A stretch of DNA of 64,000 bases, taken from the NCBI GenBank assembly GCA_963281255.1, contig OY725495.1, positions 248,001-312,000 of the forward strand, in the 5' to 3' direction. Position numbers and translations under genes: made by a program. The DNA comes from Aphrocallistes beatrix (taxonomy: Eukaryota; Porifera; Hexactinellida; Sceptrulophora; Aphrocallistidae). Positions 29,057 through 39,135 of this stretch are shown piece after piece (the stretch's first letter is position 1; the number at the start of each line of letters is the position of its first letter). The notes beneath the pieces are model-generated. The model searched no databases and had not been told where the DNA came from. It worked only from the letters and a program-made list of their open reading frames with translations.

Positions 29057-31838
29057 TTAAGGAATATCCTTTTTCAACGCTCCTTTCTTCGCAGCGCCTC
29101 CTGCATAGGTAGCATGCAGAACCTCATTCAAGAAACTCCTACAGTTATGGATGTGAGTGCCACCGATCACGATCCTGACTGCCCCTTGGCTTGTCTTGTT
29201 GAGATTGGAGACTGCTAGCGTCTCTTCATACGTCACCCCACCCACCATGAACACGATGATATCCTGTGGACGCTCTACGTTTTGCGGAGTGGCCAATTGG
29301 AATTGAGTATCTTTCAACTTCCCTTTCAGAACCGCTTCGAGTGTGCTCATGAGCAGAGGTGTGTGCTGTGTGTAAATGTTTTCAACGTCTTTAAATCCTT
29401 TCAAGAGTTTTTTCGTGAAGGCAAGAGGCGAGGCTGTTCCGAAGAGATCGCTTGTTCTCTTTTCAAAGCCTCCGTATTCTGTAATGGCAGACACGAGCCT
29501 GCGAGCTTTGTCCGGGTTGCTGCTGTTGTTGTGAGTTAGAGCTTCGATGATAGACTAAAAAGTAATAGTTTTCAGGAGAAATATGAACTTACTAAAGTTG
29601 TATTACCTCAATTTCAGTGGTAAAGATGCTTTGATATCCTAATTTCCCATATACTACAATTTATTAATGTGACAAAATTATATTTAGAGTGCAAACTTTA
29701 ACATCCCCCATACAAAAACATGAACTATGTCCCACAATTGAAAACAATTTCATTCGCTTCATTAAGAGATTATCAATAATGTGTTTACCATTGTGTAACA
29801 TAACCATTTTAAAAACCATTTTAAAGCGAAGGAGGAATTCCAATCTTCATCTAAATATTAATTAAATGAACTATGATAGAAAAAGCAATGTTATTGCAAT
29901 GTATCTCGGTTTTACCGAGATACACTGCAATAACCGTATTTTTGCTATTCGATAGCGAAAATAGTACAGCAGTTGTGATGGCAGAAATTAAAAATGCTAT
30001 CGTGTCAATGTTGTGAATAATTTAATGCCATTATATGCGTGAATGAATTCAGGTTTAGTAAAGTTAAATGGATTCCGCATCATGAATCATGATGAAGGGA
30101 CATATACCTGAAGTTCTTTTGACGAGTTTCGCTCATACTTCAGTGCATAAATCAATGCTAATCTCAGCCCATCGATTTCGCTTGTGTTCGCACGAGATAA
30201 CAGCTGACGAACAGCAGTGAAATGTTTCGTGTGTTCTGATTTCGCACACATATCTTGTTCCAATTCTGAAATTTCCAATAAATTATATTGCTTCACGATT
30301 TTCGACAGTTCACCCATCACGGCGACGTGTTTGGAGACAGTTCCACTCAGCTTGCGAAATTGAGGGTAACACTCTATAAATGATTTCATTTCTGCGATTG
30401 TTTCCACCTTGGCCTGACTCTTAAATTTTGTCTAACAAACAAAAGCAATTCAAAAGTTATTCGAAGTATAAAGATGTGAGAAAATATACTTGCCTGATAT
30501 TCATCAACAAGCTCTTTAATGCTGGAACCAATTTCCCCATAATTACTGTACATATTATTCCGATAGAACTCATCTTGCTCCGATGACATCACAATCTCGT
30601 GGAGATCTTTAGGGATGTCGGGTAATTTCGAGAGATCGACGCGGTTTTTATTTATTCCTAAAAGTTCGTGTACCATTGCTTGATATGTCCATTGATTCAG
30701 CAGCGGAGTGATTGGATCATCACGTCTGTCGAGAATTAACAGCAAAGGAAGAGCTTCTTTCTAAATTATTTAAAATCATTGCAAATAGAATCTTGCTAAT
30801 TGGGTAAGTAGACAAGTCCATCAAGTACGATATTCGCATGATATGGACACGGTTAGATAAACCTTAAGTTCTATTCCCAATTTTAGGCCTGCGTTGCATG
30901 TGCTTTGTCATTAAATACAAAAAAATGCTAGTGAGTACGTAAACTTAAAATAATAACCTATGTCATAAGTTCAAAAAAATGACAGAATAAGTTAGAATTT
31001 GGAATTTTTGAAGCTACACAGAACAAACGAATTAGAGCGCTGAAAGGTTTCATATAATTAGAGAGAGCGAGAGTAAGCATGTGCTGTCATGTCTCAAATA
31101 AATTATGTAAATGGCTCCATTGATTCAATTAGCAGCGATACCTTAGTTCATAGGGGATGTGTAGGGCTTGTTCTTGGCACTATGTCAAGATTATTTTTGG
31201 AATAATCAGAGCAGACTTACCTGTCGAAAATGGAAGGATTCATCTCGCTTAACAACACTCGCTACGTCCCGAGCTAACCTCTCGCAATGATCTGATCCGG
31301 CCTGAAATCGAATCGCCGGTGACTTTTTCAAACTCAGCAATACTGAAATAAGACCGGCCCGTGATGCGGTATATGCCTCTGAATCCCAAACTCGGCTAGG
31401 GAGAGTCGAGATTGGAGAATTTATCGTGTAAACATGAGGAGAAACTGCAAGGTAATCCATATAGAACTCCTTTATCTCCTGCACCAGCTCATTCTCATCT
31501 GCCTGAGCTAGTAACTGAATGGAACTTTCGCTAACAATATTGGAGAAATAGATGTAGTACGAATCGTATTTTGGTGATCGCAATTCATTCTCGAGATACG
31601 TTATGTTCGCCGGGGTAGGAAGGAGGAAACAGATTGCTTTAAGATGTTTCATCGGTTCGCGATGTTCAGTTTGGATGTGCTCGAAGAGAAAAACTTCCTT
31701 TTGCAACATCTCAGTTTGCGTGTAGATCATGCTAATTATGCCAGTTGTTGTCTTGTCCATTAGCAGCAGCTTCATGCCATCTTGAGAGTCCTCAATCATC
31801 CGGTTCACGTAGAGTTTGAGCGCTAATATAAGGTCCAT
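29057..31838 (-). CDS. VPS45: Vacuolar protein sorting-associated protein 45 (Sec1/Munc18 family)
   Basis: Sec1/Munc18-type SNARE regulator of endosome/TGN fusion, partner of Tlg2/syntaxin-16. Exon 1 (about 31222-31838, ATG 31838) encodes [24 protein letters not shown]-like [18 protein letters not shown] and [15 protein letters not shown]. Exon 2 (about 30493-30762) holds the SM signature [20 protein letters not shown] and [20 protein letters not shown]. Exon 3 (about 30105-30430) and the last exon (about 29057-29555) cover the rest, including [20 protein letters not shown] and the VIGGTHIHN block near the C terminus. These match VPS45 rather than Munc18, Sly1 or VPS33. Introns between exons 1-2 and 3-4 are long for this locus (about 450 bp each); the 3-4 intron holds two hairpins. 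Confidence 0.95.
29891..29963. repeat. Two adjacent hairpins in a VPS45 intron
   Basis: Hairpin 1: TTATTGCAATGTATCTCGG (29891-29909) pairs with CCGAGATACACTGCAATAA (29915-29933) around a 5 nt loop, with one mismatch. Hairpin 2: TATTTTTGCTAT (29937-29948) pairs with ATAGCGAAAATA (29952-29963) around a 3 nt loop, also with one mismatch. Both lie in the last long intron of VPS45. Confidence 0.6.
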
Positions 31839-32016
31839 TTCTTCCCCTATATCTCAATTAAAGAATTCTTACAAAATATACGTAATAAATTTCTTACAAA
31901 TTTAAACATATAATTTTGGAAAAAATGTTAAAAAAATAGTACTTATAAGACGTTACAAAATTTGATATATTATTTTAATTGGAAATATCAAGCTGTTAAA
32001 CAAATCCAAGAAAAAG

Positions 32017-32289
32017 TCATTTAGATTTAGACTGGGATTTCATCTTGCTCCTTATATCGTGGTATTCAATATCCTTGCCCTCGACTTCTATGAACATGTC
32101 CAATACAGCGTCTACAGGAACTTTCAGGTGAAGTAACATAAATATTTGTTTCAGAATTCCCTCATCAATTTTGACTCCTGCAGTATGGAATAATTTGACA
32201 AGCGCCTCGTGATGTGCGTGGAGTTCTAGAGTAGAACTGGATGCGTAAGCAGGATCACTGTACCCCATAGGTCTCCCACTACCAGACAT
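32017..32289 (-). CDS. MOZART2-like mitotic-spindle organizing protein
   Basis: The true ATG is at 32289 (MSGSGRPMGYSD; upstream codons of the frame lack ATG), giving 90 residues. The core LVKLFHTAGVKIDEGILKQI followed by FMLLHLKVPVDAVLDMF fits the MOZART2 helical bundle: L..L...AG..ID...F..L..LL.LNV.P.AV..ML. MZT2 proteins bind gamma-tubulin complex proteins and help assemble and recruit the gamma-TuRC. The lysine-rich tail (KSQSKSK) is short compared with human MZT2. MZT1 is a second possibility but fits less well. It is single-exon, between VPS45 and the HAUS2-like gene, all on the minus strand. Confidence 0.7.
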   Translation of the reverse strand: MSGSGRPMGYSDPAYASSSTLELHAHHEALVKLFHTAGVKIDEGILKQIFMLLHLKVPVDAVLDMFIEVEGKDIEYHDIRSKMKSQSKSK

Positions 32290-32808
32290 AACAAGAGCTA
32301 ATAATAAGACGCTAGGGGTAATAATCAATTTTCGATTTATTATGAATTAGAAATGTTTATCAAATCCACAGAAGTACAAAAAAAATCTATGTCACAATTC
32401 AATTAAAATGATTCAAATACTTTAGGAATCAACTCATGCCCACTCGTTCTTCTACGTAGTGGTCAGAAAACAATAAAATGAATATTACAAAATGTCCTAT
32501 GGCCTAAAGAATGTATTTCTATAAATTTATAATATATTAATTCTACTGAGATAAGAGTTGATGTTACAAAAGTGCCGTTACATCAGAAAAGTTGGTTAAC
32601 CCATGAAATTTTTCAATATGTATTTGAATTCTAACTAGAATTTCTAACCCCTTATGGATATCAAGCAATTGCAAATTGATAGAAACTAAACGAAATATGA
32701 ATTATCTTTTAGTAAAGTGAATCATATTTTAACATGGAGACATGCGTACGGTAACTTGAACATATTCGTTGGAAGTTCAAATAATCATACTTGATGAAGC
32801 CTTAACCG

Positions 32809-32919
32809 TAGAATGCTCAGTGGTGACACAGTGTCCCCGATATCGCGGATGTCTCCCAGCCATTTTCTATGGCACTGAAGCCATAAAAGTGCGAAGTCAT
32901 ATAAATGCTGGGCATTCTA
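32809..32919. repeat. Short element with TAGAATGCTCAG inverted ends
   Basis: TAGAATGCTCAG (32809-32820) and CTGGGCATTCTA (32908-32919) are inverted copies with one mismatch and enclose about 87 bp of GC-richer sequence. The ends start with TA. It looks like a small MITE; no second copy was found in the window. Confidence 0.45.
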
Positions 32920-32990
32920 CATTTAATTAAAGGGAACAACTGAACATTCTAATTATTGCAATCGAGACATGTTCATTCATTGAGGGCTGG

Positions 32991-33000
32991 CTATAAAAGG
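32991..33000 (+). promoter_or_regulatory. Orphan canonical TATA box
   Basis: CTATAAAAGG is a textbook TATA element on the plus strand. No plus-strand coding frame follows within the next kilobase, so it may drive a noncoding transcript or be chance. Confidence 0.3.
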
Positions 33001-33177
33001 TGTGTGGTATACTTTTCAATTCATCCGTTTAGGAAAGTCCGTACAACCTTACAACCGTTTTGTTAAATCAACCAGAAGAGTGTAAACATAGTGTTACGGG
33101 AGCTTTAATGAAATGGTCTAGACTAAGTCAAGTGATAAACCGATCATTTTAAAAGATCACTAGATTCATAAAACACT

Positions 33178-33813
33178 TCAAAACAAATGAGGAAGGTTTT
33201 TGATCTTGGTATAAGTGTCACGGTAGGTATCTACACATTCTTCAATGTATGCTCTGATTTCTTTCAAGTTTGTGAGAATCTTTCCTTCGGATGACAGTTC
33301 TTTCAACTGTGAGATATCATTTTCTAACGAATTAACAACTGATACTGACTTCTGGATGTCATTCAAGAGACCTTGTAATGGTTCGTGAATGGAGGGAGGA
33401 AGACAGAGATCACAATCGTCTGTATCGATGGAGAGAATCGACATAATCACGTCTTTCTGTTTAATTATGCCTGAAAATAATTTGATAACTGCAGCTAATG
33501 AATTCACATGATTGTCTAGCTTTTCTTTCGTGAAGAGTTTAGAAAGGTCTTCTTGTGCTTGTAAACGATGGTATTTTAGTTTTAATGTAAAAAGTTCATT
33601 TTGGAGTTGATCTATTTTCTCGCAGGTTGTGACAAATTTATGAGTATACGACTGTTTGAAACTGTCCTCTATTTGCTGGCTAAAATCTGGTGTTAGCAAA
33701 TGCTTAGCTCGTTCGGATGAAAGGATCTTTTCAAGAGTAGAACTCGGCGGTGCACCATATTTAGATGCAGATTCAATCCACGGATTAGGAGAGGTAGGGT
33801 ACTCTTGTGCCAT
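33178..33813 (-). CDS. HAUS augmin-like complex subunit 2 (probable)
   Basis: A 211-residue single-exon frame starts at ATG 33813. It is mostly alpha-helical coiled coil. The N-terminal NPWIESASKYGAPPSSTLE and the central QNELFTLKLKYHRLQAQED / LDNHVNSLAAVIK blocks fit the HAUS2 layout (NPW..., then a coiled coil followed by a short segment and NHLEAVLKEK-like sequence). Length is near human HAUS2 (235). HAUS2 is part of augmin, which nucleates branched microtubules by recruiting gamma-TuRC. Similarity is modest, so another small coiled-coil protein remains possible. Its neighbour is a MOZART2-like gamma-TuRC component. Confidence 0.55.
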   Translation of the reverse strand: MAQEYPTSPNPWIESASKYGAPPSSTLEKILSSERAKHLLTPDFSQQIEDSFKQSYTHKFVTTCEKIDQLQNELFTLKLKYHRLQAQEDLSKLFTKEKLDNHVNSLAAVIKLFSGIIKQKDVIMSILSIDTDDCDLCLPPSIHEPLQGLLNDIQKSVSVVNSLENDISQLKELSSEGKILTNLKEIRAYIEECVDTYRDTYTKIKNLPHLF

Positions 33814-34936
33814 TCTTGAACTTAATTAATCGTAGACTGAATATCAGCTACGTTCATGACATAATAGTTGACCATTAATATTGGAAGGTCAAAGGAGTTC
33901 AAAGAATAATTATTTGCGCGCATTTAAAATGAAATGACGCAAATCAGTGTTACTATTTGGAATTTTCCACTACAAATCACACAGGTAACCTTTGCTTTTT
34001 TGGAAGGAGAAATTCTAATTTTAATGCTGAGATTAACATTATTGTGTATATTACAATATTGTGACCTTATTATACTACGTAAAAAACTGATTAAAAGATT
34101 TTTAAATGCTCGATCAACAAAAACATTACGATTGAAATATGATAAGATTGAATTTTAGAGGTCTGGGATGCTCCCATATATTCATAAACATACCAAAGTT
34201 TAAGGATAGTACATTCAAAAGTTGTACTGTCAGCGGTACAAGCACTATAAACAAAGTATCATTTTGTAATTTGGAATTGGCAATACGTGTATTCAGGTTT
34301 CACGGCGTATGGTCTTTCCAATAAATTATGAACATAAACAAACTTACAAAAATTGTGTTTTATTATCAATATGTCTTGTTGTTCATCTGTGTTTACTCAC
34401 ATGATACTCTGCAGTTTAGGGGCTAATTTTGATGTAATTAAACGTAAGATTATTTTCCCTAAATAATGTCCTTTTGGTAAACAGTAGAAATAGTATGGTA
34501 CGTCTAGTAAGAATTCTAGTATGAAATATTGAATTAATGAACTCGTATAATTTGGAATTTGGTAAAATTGATTAATACTTCTGTCACGTCATTCATGATG
34601 AACAATGAATTCTATTGGTTGGGATAAAATTTGGAAAGATAGTCTCAAATTTTTAGAATAAATACTACTTTTTTTTACAATTCCTTAATATTTGAGTAAA
34701 CAATACTTGAATAGGCTTATTCTTTCGGGGAAAATCGGTTAGCAATTAGGTGGAATTCACGAACTGGTTGAACAGAGCCTTGACTTAGAAAAAGTATATA
34801 TAGAAGTACTCTGCTTGAAATTAATAACACAGTTGATAATAGAACCCAAAATAAGTTTGAAATCATTATAACTCAAATAAATTCCAATAAATTTATGTAT
34901 TTATCATATCAACATCATTTAAATTTTCTAACCAAG
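33814..34936. other. Divergent promoter region between HAUS2-like and PDE7-like genes
   Basis: About 1.1 kb between divergent starts. AT-rich with homopolymer runs; frames at 33934-34158 and 34139-34324 show no family features. A TATATATAG element at 34795-34803, about 135 bp upstream of the PDE ATG, is a possible TATA box. Confidence 0.45.
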
Positions 34937-36082
34937 ATGGGAGCCTGCACCAGCCATGAAATTGAAATAGATTTTCGTACCAACCTAAAAAAGCTTCCAT
35001 TGGACATTCCGATCCCTGAGAAAATATTGAATAGAAGACGTGGAGGCATTCTTGAAGACATGACGACAATGATTGAAGAAACGAAAGCAGATTTCGAAAA
35101 AAACACGCAAACTAAAGAGTACATTGAACATAAGATTAAAGAGTTGGAAAATAAAGTTGAACTAATGTCAAAAATCGACTGCTGGGACATGAATATTTTC
35201 GAAGTAGCTGAACTCTCAGATAACAACCCTATATGCTGTGTTGGCATGTACCTTTTCAAGCTGCACGGATTGACTGAAGAATTTAACCTCAACATCACTA
35301 CCCTCGCAATGTTCCTTCACGAAGTTCAGAGAAACTACTGGAACGCAAATCTCTACCACAATGCAATCCACGCAGCTGATGTCGCTCAATCACTTCATAT
35401 TCTACTAAAAAGATCCTCCGTCGACAAACACCTCACAAAAGTAGACTACCTCGCCTGCATCATCGGAGCACTCTGTCACGATCTAAACCACCCGGGCGTG
35501 AACCAACTATTCCTGAAAAACTCAGGTCACGTTCTAGTCACAAACTTCAAAACATCCCCCCTTGAGAACTTCCACGCAACTCGTGCTCAGATACTTCTCG
35601 ACTCGTCAGGCCTGATCAAACACCTCGAAGAAGAGGTGCAAAAAGAGATCTACACCATCATCACCAGACTAATCCTGGCCACTGACATGGCACAGCATAA
35701 AACCTACATGGATAAGTTCAATGAGTGCGTGGCGGGCGGTCTAGATTTGAAGGATCAGAAGTCCAAAATTCTCACACTCTGCATCGCGTTGAAATGTGCT
35801 GATATTAGCAATGGCTGCCGACCCTGGGACATTTGTAAGACATGGGCAGAAAATATCATGGGAGAATTTTTCATACAGGGGGATATTGAAAAAATAATGG
35901 ATCTCCCGATCTCGCCACTTTGCAACAGAGAAGAGGATAAAATCGCAAGAACTCAAGTCGGTTTCATCAGCTTCGTCCTCATTCCAATCTTCGAGACTTG
36001 GAAGAATGCAGTGAAGGGTGAAGTGGTCGATGAAGCTCTCAGTCATCTCAAAGACAACAAAGGCACTTGGGAAAAGAGATAA
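34937..36082 (+). CDS. PDE7-like 3',5'-cyclic nucleotide phosphodiesterase
   Basis: The preferred start is the ATG at 34937 (CCAAGATGG, strong context), giving 381 residues beginning MGACTSHE. A weaker ATG at 34895 would add 14 residues. The catalytic domain covers about residues 80-370: WDMNIFEVAEL, the HNAIHAADVAQ and CHDLNHPGVNQ metal sites (class I HD motif), LKCADISNGCRPW with the second metal Asp, and PLCNREEDKIARTQVGFISF with the invariant Gln. These fit PDE7 best (IFEVA, NIQIGF-like), so cAMP hydrolysis is expected. There are no GAF, PAS or transmembrane domains. MGACTS fits N-myristoylation with an adjacent palmitoylatable Cys4. AATAAA at 36263-36268. Intronless and flanked by long spacers. 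Confidence 0.9.
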   Translation: MGACTSHEIEIDFRTNLKKLPLDIPIPEKILNRRRGGILEDMTTMIEETKADFEKNTQTKEYIEHKIKELENKVELMSKIDCWDMNIFEVAELSDNNPICCVGMYLFKLHGLTEEFNLNITTLAMFLHEVQRNYWNANLYHNAIHAADVAQSLHILLKRSSVDKHLTKVDYLACIIGALCHDLNHPGVNQLFLKNSGHVLVTNFKTSPLENFHATRAQILLDSSGLIKHLEEEVQKEIYTIITRLILATDMAQHKTYMDKFNECVAGGLDLKDQKSKILTLCIALKCADISNGCRPWDICKTWAENIMGEFFIQGDIEKIMDLPISPLCNREEDKIARTQVGFISFVLIPIFETWKNAVKGEVVDEALSHLKDNKGTWEKR

Positions 36083-37257
36083 TTCGCGAATAAAGAAATT
36101 AAATGTGTTTAAACATCTATTACAGAGATTCATTTTGATCACACAAACTCACACATTGATCTTGCTGTCAAGCAAGCAAGTTGTGATCGTGTAGATTTTT
36201 ATAGACACTCGGACCTTAGAGGTCTATGTTAAATGCACTGATTTATTATGGAATTTGCATTAAATAAAAATAAAATTTTCTCAATTAAAATTTCGGCTTG
36301 GGGTTGGAAAATTGTAAAAACAAATTTGTAAGCAATGGTGATGATTCACTGTGTAGGATTACAAAAACTGGTGACGAGGATGACGTGTCACCAATCAAGA
36401 TAGCTCATAGCGAGAAGAATTGGAACTATGTTGAATTACATATGTGATATTAATATGTGGGGTCCAGTGATGAGTAGCAAAGATGGTGAGAGCAGAATTT
36501 CTCCATGGCAAAAATTCATCCTAAAAGCTTATATCGGATTCATAAATCATAAATACTTCATGTTAAAAGTGAGACATATATAATGTATCTATTGAAATGA
36601 TAGTCAATTTTAGTCATGTAAGCCATCGGATGATAAATATAGCTATGCTGTGTTTATGAAACAGTATGCACCTGATCCCGTTGCTTGTTTACTTCTGACT
36701 GATGGCGGGTAACTCAGAAATGAATCTGATTCCAAAAGAAATATTGTTTCAAGTGTTCCACTAAATTTAAATGGTTTGATTATGGTCTCAAGTTGGTGTC
36801 CCGATGCTTCCAAATAAAAAGATATAAGTAATATATGTAGTTATTTCACTGAGTCAGAAGAGTCTAAATTATTAATCCTGGAAATTATGCACGAATGCAA
36901 TTAAAATTCTAACAAATAATTGTGAATCGACAACGAATAAAAGCTTCAACTATTCAGAATGAGTGTAGCTGCCGTTTGTCTATACAAGGAACATTTAGTG
37001 AGACACTTTCAGGTGAAAATCACATATATCCTACGGAATAAAATATGTTATTTATATGAATTTAAGCTAGGTATTTAATACAGAACACTATTTGATTAGA
37101 TTTTTTGAGAAATTTGAGAAGAGATAAATACTAAAAGTCTCGCGTTACGCTAACGTCAATGTAGGAATGTCAATTGAATAACTGCTATTGTGACAACAAA
37201 CATGGTTAAAATATTCAACTATACATGATTTAGAGCAGTGAGAGCAAATAAAAGTCC
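36083..37257. other. Convergent 3' spacer between PDE7-like and ENTPD genes
   Basis: About 1.2 kb, AT-rich, with the PDE poly(A) signal at 36263-36268 and the presumed 3' UTR of the ENTPD gene. No coding or RNA gene is seen. Confidence 0.5.
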
Positions 37258-39135
37258 CTATTTCATCTTCTCTACATCTAAAAATCTTGAAGGTTCCCGT
37301 TCGCTATTTTTGAATAGCATAGTACGCAGGGAGTTGCTGCTTGTGACTCGCGGAATTCCACCCTGCGAATCTAAGGGTGATGCTGGCACAGGGAAGCTAG
37401 AAGCCCTCGAGTGGCCACGCCGCTCCAACATTGGCAAATACGGTTTCCCAGACCTTTTACGCCTCACTTTATTCAAGCAATACCAAACAGAAAACAAAAC
37501 CGAACAAGTTAGCAGGACAAAGAGTATAGGGAGTAAGAAGTCATTGGAGAATCGCTTGTGATAAGGATGGTAGGGGATATATAAGTAAGGAATGTCATCA
37601 TTAGTGTCTGGCTTATGCATGAGTTTGTGTAAGAGCGCGCCCATTGTCCATTGGATTTCCCTGCCCCCAATCGTCTCAGTTGATTGTAGGTTCTGATAAT
37701 TGTGAGGGAACCCAAACCCGTCATGTATGACTGTAGAGAGCCAGGCTGACTTAAAACACTGTGTCTGTAAGCGCTCCATATCCGCACGCGGGTAAAGATC
37801 CTTGCTCCTCCAATCCAGAACAGTTCCCCAATCAAGGTTGCAGTATTCACGAGCAGACAGATCGAATTTGTCACGATAATACACGCCCCCAGTACCGTAC
37901 ACGTCGTGCATTGTGTACCAGAACTCAGAGAAACCGTAGAAGGCCATTGTATCGAAATCGATCGGAGCTTGATACACATTATTCATCATGCAGTGTAGAG
38001 GTGGAGTGGGGCATGGTTTCTCCAAGTTGAGGTGTGAGCGAAGAACTTCGCGACATAATTGGTAGTTGCTTAACCCAGTGAAGTTGATGCTACGACCGAA
38101 ATGAATTGACATTTCAGTTTGAGAATGGTGTAAGCAAGGATCTAGGATATTCGACTGGTTGAGGGTAGTGTAGTTTAGTAGAGAGGCGAATGTATTGACA
38201 GTAAGATGCGAGAAATGAGCTTGTCTTACCTGATTCGCACCGTAGTTCAAGTATGTGGTGACGTAGAGTTTGTATTGGTTATTTGGACCAAAGTTTAAGT
38301 GTCTAAAACTATCAACTGGTGCACCGAATTCAATTCTAGGTACTTCGTAGGCTATCTGTAGTGAACCACCCCCCATGTCTAGAGAACCCACTGTCTGTGG
38401 GATAGATGATGCGTTAGATTGGTGAGGTTCCAGTCGGTGTAATATGTAATTAATCGCGATCCAAGCGTAAACTCCTTCATCTACACCTGAGATAACCTTG
38501 ACATGACCGGCGCCAAGTACGAATTTAAAATCTTGCTTCACTCCAATCTTTATTGCAGACACGATTTCATCCTGAGTAGTCTGAGGTATAAGCCGCATTC
38601 CAGCTGTTGCTAGGACGTACACAGGTGTAAATTTAATTCGGTCTACAGGAATGTGTTGACGTGAGAATACCAAGAGAGGTTTTATGCCCAATTCATAAGC
38701 CAGCCGGGGAGTCTTATAATTAGTAAGACCAGGTGAGACTTTCATTACGATAGGCTGGTCATGGAGATCAACTAACTGTGAAACTTGAACGATCTGTGAG
38801 TCAGAAGCTTCGAGCTCAGAAGACCAATAATAAATATAAACCCGTGAACCAGAACTTCCAGCGTCTATGATTATAGCATATTTGATATCATTCTTTATTT
38901 CCGAAGGAACAAATGAAGCAAGAGTTTTGCTCGAATTGAGGAAACAAGTGTAGAGGTATTGTATGGATGATTTAGCTTGATCATGAAACGATTGGGTAAT
39001 CTTTGTGTTCAGTTTTGTTACTTGTACATGATAAAACCAAATACGGAGAATGGAGAAGAAAAGCAGGATAGAGAGGAGTGATAATACGATTTTGCTTGTT
39101 TTCCCATTGAAAGGGGACTTCCATTTAAACAACAT
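37258..39135 (-). CDS. Ectonucleoside triphosphate diphosphohydrolase, ENTPD4/7 type
   Basis: A single-exon 625-residue protein starts at ATG 39135. It has a transmembrane helix near each end (residues about 17-35 and about 545-565) with a lumenal catalytic domain between. Apyrase conserved regions: IIDAGSSGSRVYIYYW (ACR1), VYVLATAGMRLIP (ACR2), SGVDEGVYAWIAINYIL (ACR3), VGSLDMGGGSLQIAYE (ACR4) and YGFSEFWYT (ACR5). NGAR-like spacing, CFKSAWLSTVIHDGF and the paired C-terminal helix place it with the Golgi/lysosomal ENTPD4/ENTPD7 group, which hydrolyses UDP/UTP and other nucleotides. The catalytic Glu of ACR3 and Gly-rich loops are intact. The cytoplasmic tail is basic and serine-rich (about 60 residues). 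ENTPD4 versus ENTPD7 cannot be decided. Confidence 0.94.
   Translation of the reverse strand: MLFKWKSPFNGKTSKIVLSLLSILLFFSILRIWFYHVQVTKLNTKITQSFHDQAKSSIQYLYTCFLNSSKTLASFVPSEIKNDIKYAIIIDAGSSGSRVYIYYWSSELEASDSQIVQVSQLVDLHDQPIVMKVSPGLTNYKTPRLAYELGIKPLLVFSRQHIPVDRIKFTPVYVLATAGMRLIPQTTQDEIVSAIKIGVKQDFKFVLGAGHVKVISGVDEGVYAWIAINYILHRLEPHQSNASSIPQTVGSLDMGGGSLQIAYEVPRIEFGAPVDSFRHLNFGPNNQYKLYVTTYLNYGANQVRQAHFSHLTVNTFASLLNYTTLNQSNILDPCLHHSQTEMSIHFGRSINFTGLSNYQLCREVLRSHLNLEKPCPTPPLHCMMNNVYQAPIDFDTMAFYGFSEFWYTMHDVYGTGGVYYRDKFDLSAREYCNLDWGTVLDWRSKDLYPRADMERLQTQCFKSAWLSTVIHDGFGFPHNYQNLQSTETIGGREIQWTMGALLHKLMHKPDTNDDIPYLYIPYHPYHKRFSNDFLLPILFVLLTCSVLFSVWYCLNKVRRKRSGKPYLPMLERRGHSRASSFPVPASPLDSQGGIPRVTSSNSLRTMLFKNSEREPSRFLDVEKMK

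Larger units (their letters stand above)
32290..33177. other. Spacer between MZT2-like and HAUS2-like genes
   Basis: About 0.9 kb without a supported gene. It contains an element with terminal inverted repeats (32809-32919) and a canonical plus-strand TATA box at 32991-33000, with no plus-strand ORF downstream. The rest is AT-rich. Confidence 0.5.
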
